64,000 nucleotides of DNA from positions 6,633,017 through 6,697,016 of the forward strand of contig JARWIR010000015.1 in assembly GCA_029959085.1 (NCBI GenBank), given 5' to 3'. Of the stretch, positions 22,048 to 34,613 are shown piece by piece. Each line of letters opens with the position of its first letter. Position 1 is the first letter of the stretch. The position numbers and the translations under genes are program-made. Below the pieces are notes generated by a model. The model ran no database searches. It was not told where the DNA came from and saw nothing but the letters and a program-made list of their open reading frames with translations. The DNA is from Nemophila menziesii (taxonomy: Eukaryota; Streptophyta; Magnoliopsida; Boraginales; Hydrophyllaceae).

Positions 22048-23976
22048 CTGTTACAAATCTCAATCAGTGTAGACGGGCTACCCAAATAGACAAATTTATA
22101 TTTAAAAACCGATGAGCCTTGTAGGCTTGAAGTCAAAAGATTAATATCACAACCAAATTTCGAATTGATTAAAACAAAATTACTTGAATTTTTTTTTGTT
22201 CGATGGTTACTTGAAGTAAATGAAGTAAAGTGCAAGCAATTATATTTTAAGAAATTAAACTATAAAATAATTTTTTAATCTTCTTTTAAGCATTAATTAT
22301 TTTAATGATTTTTTATTAATAAAAAATTAATAAAAAAAATAATGTTATTGTTCGATGAGAAATTAGCCAATTAAGTCCACCAACCCAACTATCCACCCTA
22401 ACAGGTCCAACCAATCATTTTTTCCGTTCAACGAATAAATTAGTATTCCAGCATTACCCACCTACATAGATAATATCTTATCTACCCATAATTATCACAA
22501 TTAACCTGATTCCATTAAGATAGCATATCTATTTAAAAATCAGTTTATTATAACACTTTTATTCTGCAAAATGCTAAGATATGCTATCTATTCCGTCATT
22601 AACTCTTTGCCGGAGCACAAATAACACGATCTGTTGCACTGCTACTGCTATAGTTTCTAGGGGTCTCAATGACCATGGCCGGAGCTCCATGGCACGAAAA
22701 CCGAGTATCTCCGCGCCGATCTGGTTCGTTCACAGCCCATTCGTGGTGTAGCGCCATCGATCCAGCGAGATGAGCTCCTCCAGTTGAGCTTCGAACGGCA
22801 GACCTCCTATGCCAGCTTGACTCCTTCTCCAGCAAGCCGGAGCACAAATGAAGACTGATGCAGGTCTTCAGGTAGTGGTGCGGATCTTGACGATACTCTG
22901 GTTGCTGTGGGAAGCATCTCCGGCGAAAGGGAACAAAGCAGCTTTTGTTTTTTCCAATCAGCACCATCTCATTTCAAGCCGCCGCACCTCCACCTCCCTC
23001 CTCCGGTGATGGTAACAAACCCTCATTTTTCCAATCACCACCATCTCATTTCCAATCACACCATCGTTTTTGACAGAGGACCATCAAAACAAAGCTAATA
23101 ACCCACTGGTATCTAAGTCTTAAAACATGTAACCCACCGCTTCTATCTGTTACAAAAACATACCCCATGCTCATGCACACCATCAAAAATAATATTCATT
23201 ACCCACCATGTACCACCATCTTTAACTGACAACCATTCAAGAAACAAACACTATCCACCCCTATTTCTACTGCCCAACACATAACATTTACGAAAAAATT
23301 CATATACCATCGAGTTTAGTGGACAACCCACCATCGCCCATTTAAACAAAAGTTTCAATATTTTCTTCAGTTGCTGCATTCGAATTTTTATGGGTTACTG
23401 ATTTGACTGATTGCATGATTTTGGCGTTTTTTTTGTTTTAATTTTTTTGTTTTAATTTTCAACTGATTGCATGATTTTAGCGTTTTTTTTTGTAACAAAT
23501 TTCCAATTAATGGGTAACTAAGGGCAAGTCTGTCATTTGCGGTGGGCTGGACCTGGTGGGCAATCACTGATTGCTTGTAGACTCTATAAGGAAATCACCC
23601 TTGTTTGATTACTTATTGTTCAAGGTCTTTGTCATCTAATGTAATGGTGTAAGTTCAAATCAAGTCAATGACTTCGAATCCAAAATGACTCTCTTATGTA
23701 ACAAAAAAAGTTGATCTAAATCGTTATTTTTCTCATTGATTTGAACCAAACTCGTTTCTTTTTATACTACTCACCATGTCCATAACCACCACCATGGCAC
23801 AAAGAATGGGCGGTCAACTCCCACGGATCCGAGTTTAGGTAGGGTCTTTGATTTTCAAGGTATATATTTATATATCTGTAAGTATTTATTATAATTACTA
23901 ATATTTTACTAAAAAAATAAAGTCTGGTCTCCCCTCTCTTGGTAAGACAATTGTATATGTTTTTCTGGCTATTCGA
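22048..23976. other. No confirmed gene; locally GC-richer segment
   Basis: At 22600-23060 GC content is clearly higher, and minus-strand (22599-22967) and plus-strand (22907-23098) frames are open. Neither carries a motif I recognise. Dispersed CCACC/ACCATC phrases from 23100-23340 look like decayed transposon sequence. Confidence 0.35.
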
Positions 23977-25095
23977 TATTTTTTAATTAAATAAGAGGCC
24001 AACTGGGAAGTAAACTTCCTACAAGCTACCAACTATCAATGGTTATTCTGGATACAACCTATCCGTAACGATACATGCTTTAGTAAGCGCCATATGGTCC
24101 CTTCGACCCGCAAAGTTCATGAGCCGGTGTTCTCGAAGTTCCATTTTAGTTCCCCCTATAGCATAACGGGGAAATCCCCTCCGCACTCTTTACCCCAAAC
24201 TTTGCCATCCAATCCACACAATTGTTTGCTTCTCTATAATTCCAAACCAACTCAACATTCTCTCTAGATGCCAGTATTTTGCGATAAGCACATATTATAT
24301 CATTTGAAAAAGCCTTTTGAATTCGCACCATCCTTCACTAGCACGTGCAATTCATTCGAGTCTATTTAAATAGTGAGAGAATTATAACCTTAACACACCC
24401 CCATATGAAGGCCAAAATGTAAAGCGAGGAGTTCCGCCTTAAAAAAAGTCAGTGCTACGCAACTCCCCGCAAAACCCCCTAGATAATCGCCATACTTATT
24501 CCGAAAAAGCCCACCTACACCATCTCTAAATCTCATTGCATCATAGGCGCCATCCACATTCAATTTGACGCCCATTTCTGGTTTAACCCATTTAACTATG
24601 ATAGTTTTTGCCAATACAATTAACCCGCCATCTCTTTCGACTCTGCACGCGAGCGCATAATCACTTGCCGCGTTAAAGATAATAGCTCATAGTTCACTAT
24701 GCGTTCATTTCTTTGCTAATGGATAAAAAATCTGGTTATTTCTTTCAACCATAAATGCCAACTATAGGCAACCACAATATACTTTTGTTCGATCACATTT
24801 ATTTTCCTTTTTCGCGCTAGCAAATCACCACACCATTGTTTCTGACATAAGCTCACTTGTTGCGCTCCTTGTGAAACTGTATTCCCTACCAAGCCTCGTT
24901 CATCCACTTCCGTGAGCTGATGCTGCATTTGATCGTCCCTTCGAGCAAGTTCCATCCGCTGCACCTCCCCATCTTGCCGCGAACTAGAACTAGAAACATG
25001 AGCCTTCCAAGCGCCGCTGCTTCCCGAACATCCTTAGCTACTGTCCTCCAGGCGGCTGCTGGCCATCCGAATTCGAGTCCCCTATATGATAGCAT
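23977..25095 (-). mobile_element. 5'-truncated LINE fragment with RNase H domain
   Basis: The minus strand carries the C-terminal end of a plant L1-type ORF2. A charged linker runs from about 25095, then VVAYSWHLWLKE near 24750. The RNase H domain starts VKWVKPEMGVKLNVDGAYD at about 24594, with KAELLALHFGL near 24420 and WNYREANNCVDWMAK near 24220. The 3' tail ends in TTTAATTAAAAAAT at about 23977. The domain is interrupted by stops. It matches the forward LINE at 40350-40800 closely in layout (VKWVKPVSGTKLNIDGSF there). The reverse transcriptase part is missing. Confidence 0.75.
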
Positions 25096-25991
25096 TTTTT
25101 ATATTTCTAAAAACAACATTCTTCTTCTCTTTTGTTTACAATTAAAGAAACAATATTTTTTCCAATACCAAAAGATTTTTAACTTACTATTTTTGATATA
25201 TTTTTAATCATAACATAAGAAATTGTTTTATTCTAATTTAAGTTCTCATATATCTAATAAAAATAAGTAAAATATTTTAATATTTTAATAATACTGATTA
25301 TAATTAATATTATACAAAATATATCAATAGACTACAAATTATTAGTTAAAAATATTAAACTTGTTTTCTTATATAAGTTTTATTTTAGTATTAGTTAGTA
25401 TTTTTATATTACATTATATATGGTAAATTTCACTCAAATTTGTCTGAACATGTGCATCCGTAAAAATTAGATTTAATTTGAACAAATCAAAATCAGATTT
25501 ATATTTATATTCTTCATTGATATAAGGTTGTCATATTGTGATTTACCGTTATTTTTAATATTGTTTATTAGAAAATTGATAGTTTTATCTATTATAAAAT
25601 ATTGAAGGTTTAAATCTATATTCATACTTTATATATATATATTGGAATTAAAAAACATAATATATTAATCGGAATGGTCATGTATCAAATACATTTAAGA
25701 TAGACTAGTTAACCTATAGAAAGTATAACATAAAGGTTTTCATCTTTATCGGATCACAAGTAAACATGGTAACCTTTAACTATCAAAATATTTTCTTCTA
25801 TTCCAAAAAGTCTGAAAAATAAATATACAATTAATAGAACCAATGGTGAACATGAACGAATTATAAAATTTAGTGGTCAATTGGATTTCGAACATAGACC
25901 AGACGAGTGTTTAAATCTTGTCATAAATACGTAGCTAACACAAGCATTTCTTTTAAGAAAAAATTTACTGTATAAATACAATCGAAAATTA
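25096..25991. other. Very AT-rich stretch, nothing recognised
   Basis: Long A/T runs and no reading frame with coding character. Confidence 0.5.
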
Positions 25992-27063
25992 AGAGTGATA
26001 AATAATCCACGTATCAAGACAACCAACAAATCACCTTAGCCGCAAAATTGCAGTTTTTAAACTTAAATAGAATGACCAAACGAATCACATATTAAACATT
26101 TGTTGTCTTACAATACTACTAGCTATTTTTTTTACTTTTTGTAAATCTGGCACCAAAAATATATCGTTTGCCATCATCTTAAAAACGAGAATACACATAA
26201 CTCAAAACGCATATAGCACAGTAGTTAGCATCACTTATGCTAACTACTTATTGGTCGGCGTAGTTTAAATTCAACTTCTCCAACCGCCGAAAACATTCAA
26301 TGTTCATTAAACACTTCAAAAAATCATATATTTTTTGTTTCAAGACCAAATTTTACAAAATTTATAACGTTGCATTCGTTATTTCAAAAATAATCACATT
26401 GAGGTTAATGTATGAATTAAGAACCCTGATAAAACAAATTAAATAGAGCTATCATCAAAAGATCTCAAAACTCATAAAATATTGAAAAGTAAATGGTGAA
26501 TGTTAGAAAAGAAGAAATTAAGAGTGATAAATACTCCACGTATCAAGACAACCAACGAATCACCTTAGCTGCGAAATTGCAGTTTTTAAACTTAAATAGA
26601 ACGACCCAACGAATCACATATTAAAGATTTGTTGTCTTACAATACTACTAGCTAAATTTTTTTTATTTTTTGTAATCTGGCACCAAAAATATATCGTTTT
26701 CCATCATCTTAAAAACGACAATATACATAACTAAAAACACATATAGCCCAGCAGTTAAATTGTTGATTTTCTCATTTTCCATTTTTCATTTTGAAATGCC
26801 AAAACGACGTGGTTTAAAGTCAACTTCTCCAACCTCCTAAACATTAAATATTCACTGAACACTTCAAAAACTCATATCTTTTTCGTTTCAAGACCAGATT
26901 TTACAAAATTTACTATTGCATTAGTTATTTCAAGAAAATCACATTAAAGTTAATGTAATCATTAAGAACCCTGATAAAAAAATTAAATAAAACTAGCATC
27001 CAAAGATCTCAAAACTCTTAAAATATTGAAAAGTAAATAGTGAATATTAGAAAAGAAGAAATT
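25992..27063. repeat. Tandem duplication with ~529-bp period
   Basis: The unit starting AGAGTGATAAATA.TCCACG at 25992 repeats at 26521. Shared landmarks are AAGACAACCAAC, CTGGCACCAAAAATATATCG, TTTCAAGACCA and AGTAAATGGTGAATGTTAGA (26492) against AGTAAATAGTGAATATTAGA (27031). The copies differ most near 26222-26262 and 26752-26812. No coding content. Confidence 0.8.
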
Positions 27064-27416
27064 TGAAAACCCTAATTTTTTAATTATCTTTTTGGACATA
27101 CGAAGAAATTTTATCTTATAGGTAGATATATGGTCTAAAAACTAAAATAACCTAATAATGAAATAGTAATTAGAAAGTAGAAATGCATACATACTCAATG
27201 ATCAATAGGTTGTGCTTGGTAGTGAGTTGAGACTTGAGAATGGGTTTTGAAGATTAAAAAAAAAATATAGACCTTAAAGGATGATATTTAAAATATATAA
27301 GAAAATGGGTTTTAATATGTAAAATGGAATTAGATTTTTTATATATATAAGTGGTTTTTTGGTTTTCTTTTCTTTTTTAATCTTAAACCATAAGCTAACT
27401 ATTTTAACTACCGGGA
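27064..27416. other. No recognisable gene
   Basis: AT-rich, with only short chance frames. Confidence 0.4.
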
Positions 27417-27505
27417 TTTTTTTTTTATTATATAGGAGAGCCACTTTGAACTCGGAGTCATTGTGATGACCAAGGCCCTGACTAGTGAGATAATCCCAAC
27501 GCGTT
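27417..27505 (-). mobile_element. Decayed SINE body related to the foldback-borne SINE
   Basis: On the minus strand GAGTTCAAAGTGGCTCTCCT plus an A-rich tail matches the 3' end of the SINE at 16296-16410. The tRNA-like head is largely lost. Confidence 0.5.
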
Positions 27506-27919
27506 AACTTTAAAGAATTTAACCACAATTAAATAAGCGGTTTTATTTGGTTTAATAATCCCCCAGATTTAAATCGCTACCATTTTAGTGGTCTTTTTTT
27601 TTGAAAAAAAATCTAATCACATTTTCTTATAAAGTTAATCTCCAAGATCTAACGAGTCAATCACCCTTTATTCAAACAACACAGTATTTTCACCATCCCA
27701 AACTTTTACACGTGTAGTAAACACAACTCCTTCCCACAACGATTAATTACATACTTTTGAGTTAGAAAAAACAACACCTACTAAAATTCAATCAAAGAGC
27801 ATATGATTCTTCATTTGTAGTACGAATTCTTTGTCAATAACTAAGACACGCTTTCGAATCTACCAAAAAATTAAGTATTCCAGAAAAACCAAGAGGTGTC
27901 TAATTCGTGATTAACAGTG
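27506..27919. other. No recognisable gene
   Basis: AT-rich sequence up to the hAT target site. Confidence 0.4.
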
Positions 27920-27927
27920 GTATCGGG
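27920..27927. repeat. hAT target-site duplication, left
   Basis: GTATCGGG, repeated exactly at 30492-30499 on the other side of the element. Eight base pairs is the hAT-superfamily length. Confidence 0.85.
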
Positions 27928-28511
27928 TAGGGGTGGAAATCGATGAAATTTTCGATTTCTGACTTTTTTGATCAGAAAATTCGATTTAGGAAGAGCATTT
28001 TAAGGTTCCGAATTTCTGAAATTCCAATTTCTGATTTTTCCGAGAAAAGCGGGTCGAAATTACAACTATATAAAATTTTCTGAATTTTTTCGGGTTTTCC
28101 GTTCCGATTTTTATTCATATTTTTATTTTATAATGTAATATATTAAATAATAAAATAGAATATAAGAATAAGCTAAAAGAAAAAACACTTTCAGAACAAA
28201 AAAAACTAAATGCTGAAAAACAATGAAACATAATGAAAACAATTAAACATAGGGGCATTAATCCAAAAGGTCCATTACTAATATAATTTGCTTCATCAAG
28301 TCCAGCCCATTTTTGAATTTTTTAGTACCCTTCTTACCCTTAACAACTAATAACTTTATGATTAAATAAAAAGACCAGCCCATTAATTTTAGTATTTGAA
28401 ATAACGTTGATTGATATTGTTTTATTTTTAAATTCATTATTGGTACTATCTTCTAAACAAAACCCAACGAATAAGCATTAAATCACTCCAATCAGTCAAA
28501 GAAGAGCAACA

Positions 28512-29012
28512 ATGAAGAAAGCAAAACGGCCTGAGAAACCCAATATTTTGAAACGGCAATCGCGGAGAAACGAAGAAGGACCTTCCAACAACACGGCGGA
28601 GCCTAGCACATTGATAACCCAGACGAAGAAACCTTTGAAAAACATGGAGGAGCCGGCGAAAAACAAAACGGCGAAGCCCAGTAATAGCAGCAAGACAAAG
28701 CCCAGAACAATTATAACCCAGATGGCGAAACCCAGTAAAACAAATACGGCGAAGCCATCGACTACCACATCAAAGAAATCGAAAAGTTTGAACCCGGCGA
28801 AGCCCAAAACCAGTAGGGCAAAGAAGGCGAAACCCAAAGGTTTGAACCCAGAAAAGCCCATTACAATTAGTACAACAACTCGTCGACGACAACGAATGAC
28901 GAAACTCACCAATAGACCGTCCGAGGCAGAAGGAGCATGTAGGTATTTAGGAATCGGTCATTTTGAAAATGTACTGGGTTGTATGGGAAAATGTACTGGG
29001 CTGTGCAACTAA
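28512..29012 (+). CDS. Lys/Pro/Thr-rich protein of unknown function inside the hAT element
   Basis: An uninterrupted 166-codon frame starting MKKAKRPEKPNILKRQSRRN and rich in AKPS/TAKPST/KPK units. Several 15-27-nt units around GCGAAGCCCA are repeated imperfectly (about 28670-28860). The composition is strongly basic and proline-rich, reminiscent of histone H1-like tails or nuclear low-complexity proteins, but there is no globular domain. The last ~25 residues (from GACRYLGIGHF) fall in a Trp/Gly/Cys-like repeat zone that is probably not coding. The start is the first ATG, and about 60 bp of AT-rich leader precedes it. It may be a captured gene fragment, an element-specific protein, or a repeat-generated open frame. 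An antisense hydrophobic frame at 28496-28912 is its shadow. Confidence 0.35.
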   Translation: MKKAKRPEKPNILKRQSRRNEEGPSNNTAEPSTLITQTKKPLKNMEEPAKNKTAKPSNSSKTKPRTIITQMAKPSKTNTAKPSTTTSKKSKSLNPAKPKTSRAKKAKPKGLNPEKPITISTTTRRRQRMTKLTNRPSEAEGACRYLGIGHFENVLGCMGKCTGLCN

Positions 29013-29190
29013 CACGGAGCATGTAGGTATTTAGGACATGTTCGTATGAAAGTGGTGGGCTGTCGCACCATCTGTTGGGTTGTGGCTAGTATTTTGGTGG
29101 GCTTCGCGCAGAGGCTATTGGGTTGTGGCTATTAATTTGGTGGGCTGCACAAAGAGTTTGTTTGTTGGTGGCTATTAATTTGGTGGGCTG
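28935..29190 (+). repeat. Short degenerate repeats inside the hAT element
   Basis: GCATGTAGGTATTTAGGA occurs at about 28937 and 29019. GTGGCTATTAATTTGGTGGG occurs at about 29125 and 29170, with a related form near 29080. The spacing is about 45-85 bp. Confidence 0.6.
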
Positions 29191-30491
29191 ATGCGACATC
29201 ACATACATTACAAGGAGTACATTTTTAACTGTGATAGTGTTTACCATCTACTCGTACAAAATATACTAAATAGATACACTTTGTATGCAAAAAAGCTTGA
29301 AGATCAGTGGCCTTGTTTCTGGAGAGTTGTTTCTGCGTTGCTTCGTATAAATCTTTTGGTTGCTGTAATACGTTTTAATTGTGTCCTGAAATTAAGATAA
29401 TTCGTTATGGTAACAAATTAGTTCTGTTATATTAGGAACTAATTGATTCTTAGATAATGATTTTTTTTTGTTATGCAGCGTGTAATTAGGTAAATATAAT
29501 AATGATATAATATATATAAAAAAGGACTAAGGTTAGATTAGGTATATCAGATGTATAAAATAAAAATTTGGACCATATTCATCCAAACTTTTGGGCTGGA
29601 TTTCTTGAGACACAATTTGTTGGGTTTTGGACTTAATTAGAAATTATCTCTTAAACATAATAAAAACACTCGTATTGGAGAAAAGAAAAGAAATTTCTTA
29701 ATACTCATCAACTCATCAGAGTCTCAGCGTCTCATCTTCCAACAAAGTATTACACAAGAAAACCGCAGTCACTCTTCAACCATTCTCCACCACCATCTCC
29801 ATCACCAAGCTACATTATTAACAATTGAAAACCCAAATTATTATCATTCAAACTCCAAAAAATTGAATTATTTTTAACCTAATATCATCGCTTTTACAAA
29901 TTTCCAAAATTATCTGATTTAATATATTTATTTTATCTTTATTTTATTACCTAAATAAAATGTTTATTATATGTATTGCTAATAAAAATATGTAACTCTT
30001 CGTAGGCATTCGCGATTTACAATTACAAGGCACTTCTTCTACTCAATCATTATACATATATTGCAAGATCATTATGAGACTTGAGACATAAGAATTTTTT
30101 GTATTTTTTCATGTAATTGGAAAAATTATTTTAGCATTTGTTTTGGTACTACGTCTTCATGTTTAGTATTGTTTATTAACTATGGTTTCATGTGAATTTT
30201 TAATTTTTAAATACTGACTGTGATAATTATTGTTATTGTGGTAACTACTGTTCTTAGTTTTGCAATTTTCAAGACAAAAGTTCCGAAATTCCAAACCAAA
30301 AGTTTCGAAATTTCAAAACCAAAAGTTCCAAAATTTTCGTGTCGAAATTTCCTAATTTCCGAATTCGGAATTTCTTTTTCAAGTTCCAAAAAATAGGAAC
30401 GGAATTGGAATGGGAAAAATCTATTCCGAAAAAATAGGAAATTTTCCGAAAGACTTTTTATCTGATCCATTTCTTCAAATTTCCACCCCTA

Positions 30492-30499
30492 GTATCGGG
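30492..30499. repeat. hAT target-site duplication, right
   Basis: GTATCGGG, identical to 27920-27927. Confidence 0.85.
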
Positions 30500-30682
30500 T
30501 GATGTATTTTGGAAACTATTGGTATTTTTATTTTAATATATGAACGTTTTAGAAAGATGATTATTGCCCAAGAAACACCTCAAATTAGAATTAATTTTCT
30601 CTCACCCCAACCATCATTTTTTTGCCCATAAAAGACCACATATATTTTGCGTTTTCCTTTTCTTTTACATAAAAAAAGTCGT

Positions 30683-30840
30683 TTGAGTTATGGGAAGCTT
30701 CCCATAACTCAATTTTTTAGTTTTGAAAAGTTTCCCATAACTCAAACTTTAGTTTTAAGAAGTTTTCCATAACTCAAACTTTGAGTTTTGGGAAGTTTCC
30801 CATAACTCAAACTTTGACTTTTGGGAAGTTTCCCATAACA
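30683..30840. repeat. Palindromic tandem repeat array
   Basis: Opens with a perfect 30-bp palindrome at 30683-30712 centred on GGGAAGCTTCCC. About three more ~42-bp units follow, each holding GGGAAGTTTCCCATAACTCA-like arms joined by CAAACTTTGAGTTT-type spacers. Each unit can form a hairpin on its own. Confidence 0.8.
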
Positions 30841-32470
30841 CAATGTTCTTTAAAACAGTGTCTTTTATGGGTAAGGGTGTAAAGTGGTAGGTACCTATTG
30901 GGCATTAACCAAAAAGAAATCTATCGACAGTAACAGAAAGACAAAATTGTGTTACTTAAAAAAACGAAAAAAAATCTTTCGGGCCTAAAAATAAATACGC
31001 ATAAATACTTCGAACAACACACCTCCCTACATCAAGGTGAAGTCGGTTAACGTTATATTGTTGATCTATGTATATATTTATTTTCTTCAATCTTATATCA
31101 CTCGGTTGTTATGTTATGTGTGTTATTTTGAGAATCTTGGGTATCTATGAATTAAGCTTCTAATATACAGATTTCTTTTTCAAGATTTGAATTAAGACAG
31201 TGATTTGGATAATGCATTGAAAGCTTTTACTTGCTGATATGGAGATGCGACTGAATAATAAAATATATCGTGAAGAGAAAAATTATTAAGGTTGATGATG
31301 TTGTCTTTCTGACTATTTTTTGAGAAAAAACAGTGAACCTAAAAATGCTTAAGGTTGGGAAAACTAGCTACGTTTAATACTCAGAAATTCCTTCGAAATT
31401 CTCTTAATCAGGGTATATGACTTGTACATGACCTTATATGCAGTGGTGATGCAATGGCGGAGCCAATATATTTTGTTGGGGAAGGGGGTGCACCGCAAAT
31501 AAATTTCCGACTTAATTGCAGTATAAGTCCTCATGAAATGCGAAAATTGCAAAGAAAGATTATGAAAATTAGGGGTGGGGCGATAAGTTAATAATATATG
31601 CTTTTGTATAGGGGTATATTATTTACTTTTTTATTTTAAAATGTAAGGTCCAAAATTTTATGTGGCTCCAGCTTTTACAAGTGAAGAGAAGACAGGATAT
31701 TTAGCATAACCTAATCAATTTTTTGAGCAATATATAAACTTTTTAAATTAATTAAGATGCATGACTTAAATAATATACATTATAGAGAATGATTAAACAG
31801 ATACTATTATTGGTGAAAATGAAGGTACTTCATCAAGTTTGACTATTTAATTGAGTTAACAAGTTTTTATATCGAGGTTAAGATACTTAATTGGGTGTTA
31901 AGTTTGAAATCTGTGGAAATCGGTCTCAATAACTAGAAACTATATAGAAATAGCATCAAGAGTTATGTCAAGCATGTGATTTGGAATCTTATGTGTAAAA
32001 TGCTGATTCATTTCTTTCCCATTTAAAGGTATATGCCTGAAATTGGTCCATCAAATTTTGCGATTTCTTTAAATATGAGATCAGATTTTCTTGCATGATT
32101 ATACTCTGTTGGTTCATATTAGCTGTACTAATTCACTTATTGTGTAATAGATGGTAACTTTTAGTTTGGAAATGGGTGTGTTTGAATTGGATTAGAGGAG
32201 TAAAAGCAAGTAATGGAGGATTAAAGATTATGTAGACAACTATTGAATACGCTAATAAAAAAATGTCGTATATTTGGCATGTTTTTTGTCTATAGATTGT
32301 AAAACCTCTGATCTAAAAAAGATATAAGCTCTTGTTAGGGTACTATTTATAATATATATATATATATATACACCCTTTTTTGTTGCTTGACTTGTTTTAA
32401 CATTAGCAGTCACTAAATAATTTATGTTTCCCAGTTTTGTAAAATCTTGTGAAGGAAAAGTACACCTCTA

Positions 32471-32472
<2 letters not shown>
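30841..32472. other. No recognisable gene; possible decayed element at 31440-31690
   Basis: GGCGGAGCCAATATATTTTG (31456) and the inverted CAAAATTTTATGTGGCTCCA (31651) resemble ends of a common plant repeat with GGCGGAGCC termini. The pair is imperfect. The remainder is AT-rich, with an (AT) run near 32352-32370. Confidence 0.3.
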
Positions 32473-32545
<73 letters not shown>

Positions 32546-32585
32546 AGAGAGGGAGAGAGGGAGAGAGAGAGAGAGAGAGAGAGAG
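32473..32585. repeat. (GA)n microsatellite
   Basis: About 112 bp of AG dinucleotides, with three GGG interruptions near its right end (32541-32560). Confidence 0.95.
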
Positions 32586-32590
32586 TTGTT

Positions 32591-32754
32591 GAAATGTAAT
32601 TTTATTATATTTGCCGCTTTTATATATAGTTGTTTATACGTACATATAATTCATAATGGTATATCGTTAATTGAAATGTAATTTTATTATATTTGCCGCT
32701 TTTATAGATAGTTGTTTATACGTACATATAATTCATAATGGTATATCATTAGAA
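32591..32754. repeat. 82-bp tandem duplication next to the GA tract
   Basis: GAAATGTAATTTTATTATAT starts at 32591 and again at 32673. The two 82-bp copies differ at only a few bases, so the duplication is recent. Confidence 0.9.
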
Positions 32755-34532
<1,778 letters not shown>

Positions 34533-34545
34533 TATATAAATATTA
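34533..34545. repeat. LINE target-site duplication, left
   Basis: TATATAAATATTA. The right partner at 41000-41012 has one mismatch. The copy A right partner (56-68) is identical. Confidence 0.7.
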
Positions 34546-34613
34546 GCTCAACGGATATATCGGAAGCTCCAAGTATTTCGGAAAAAATAACAGAAACTAA
34601 CGTTCCAATGGCT

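Larger units (their letters stand above)
27928..30491. mobile_element. Non-autonomous hAT-type transposon, 2564 bp
   Basis: Begins TAGGGGTGGAAAT and ends ATTTCCACCCCTA, a perfect 13-bp inverted terminal repeat. It is flanked by 8-bp direct repeats GTATCGGG. The subterminal regions (27930-28100 and 30250-30480) are dense in GAAATTTC/TTCCGAAAT-type motifs, likely transposase binding clusters. No hAT transposase (BED finger, RNase-H-like core, dimerisation region) is recognisable. The interior holds a Lys/Pro-rich reading frame at 28512-29012 and short repeats at 28935-29190. The exact ends and target duplication suggest a fairly recent insertion. Confidence 0.85.

Noticed and set aside
28496..28912. 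Hydrophobic 138-codon frame on the minus strand resembling a membrane protein
   Set aside because: Antisense shadow of the Lys/Pro-rich frame; its Gly/Phe/Leu pattern follows from the complementary repeats.
31440..31690. Transposon with GGCGGAGCC ends
   Set aside because: Inverted ends are imperfect and no target duplication was found. Kept only as a weak note.
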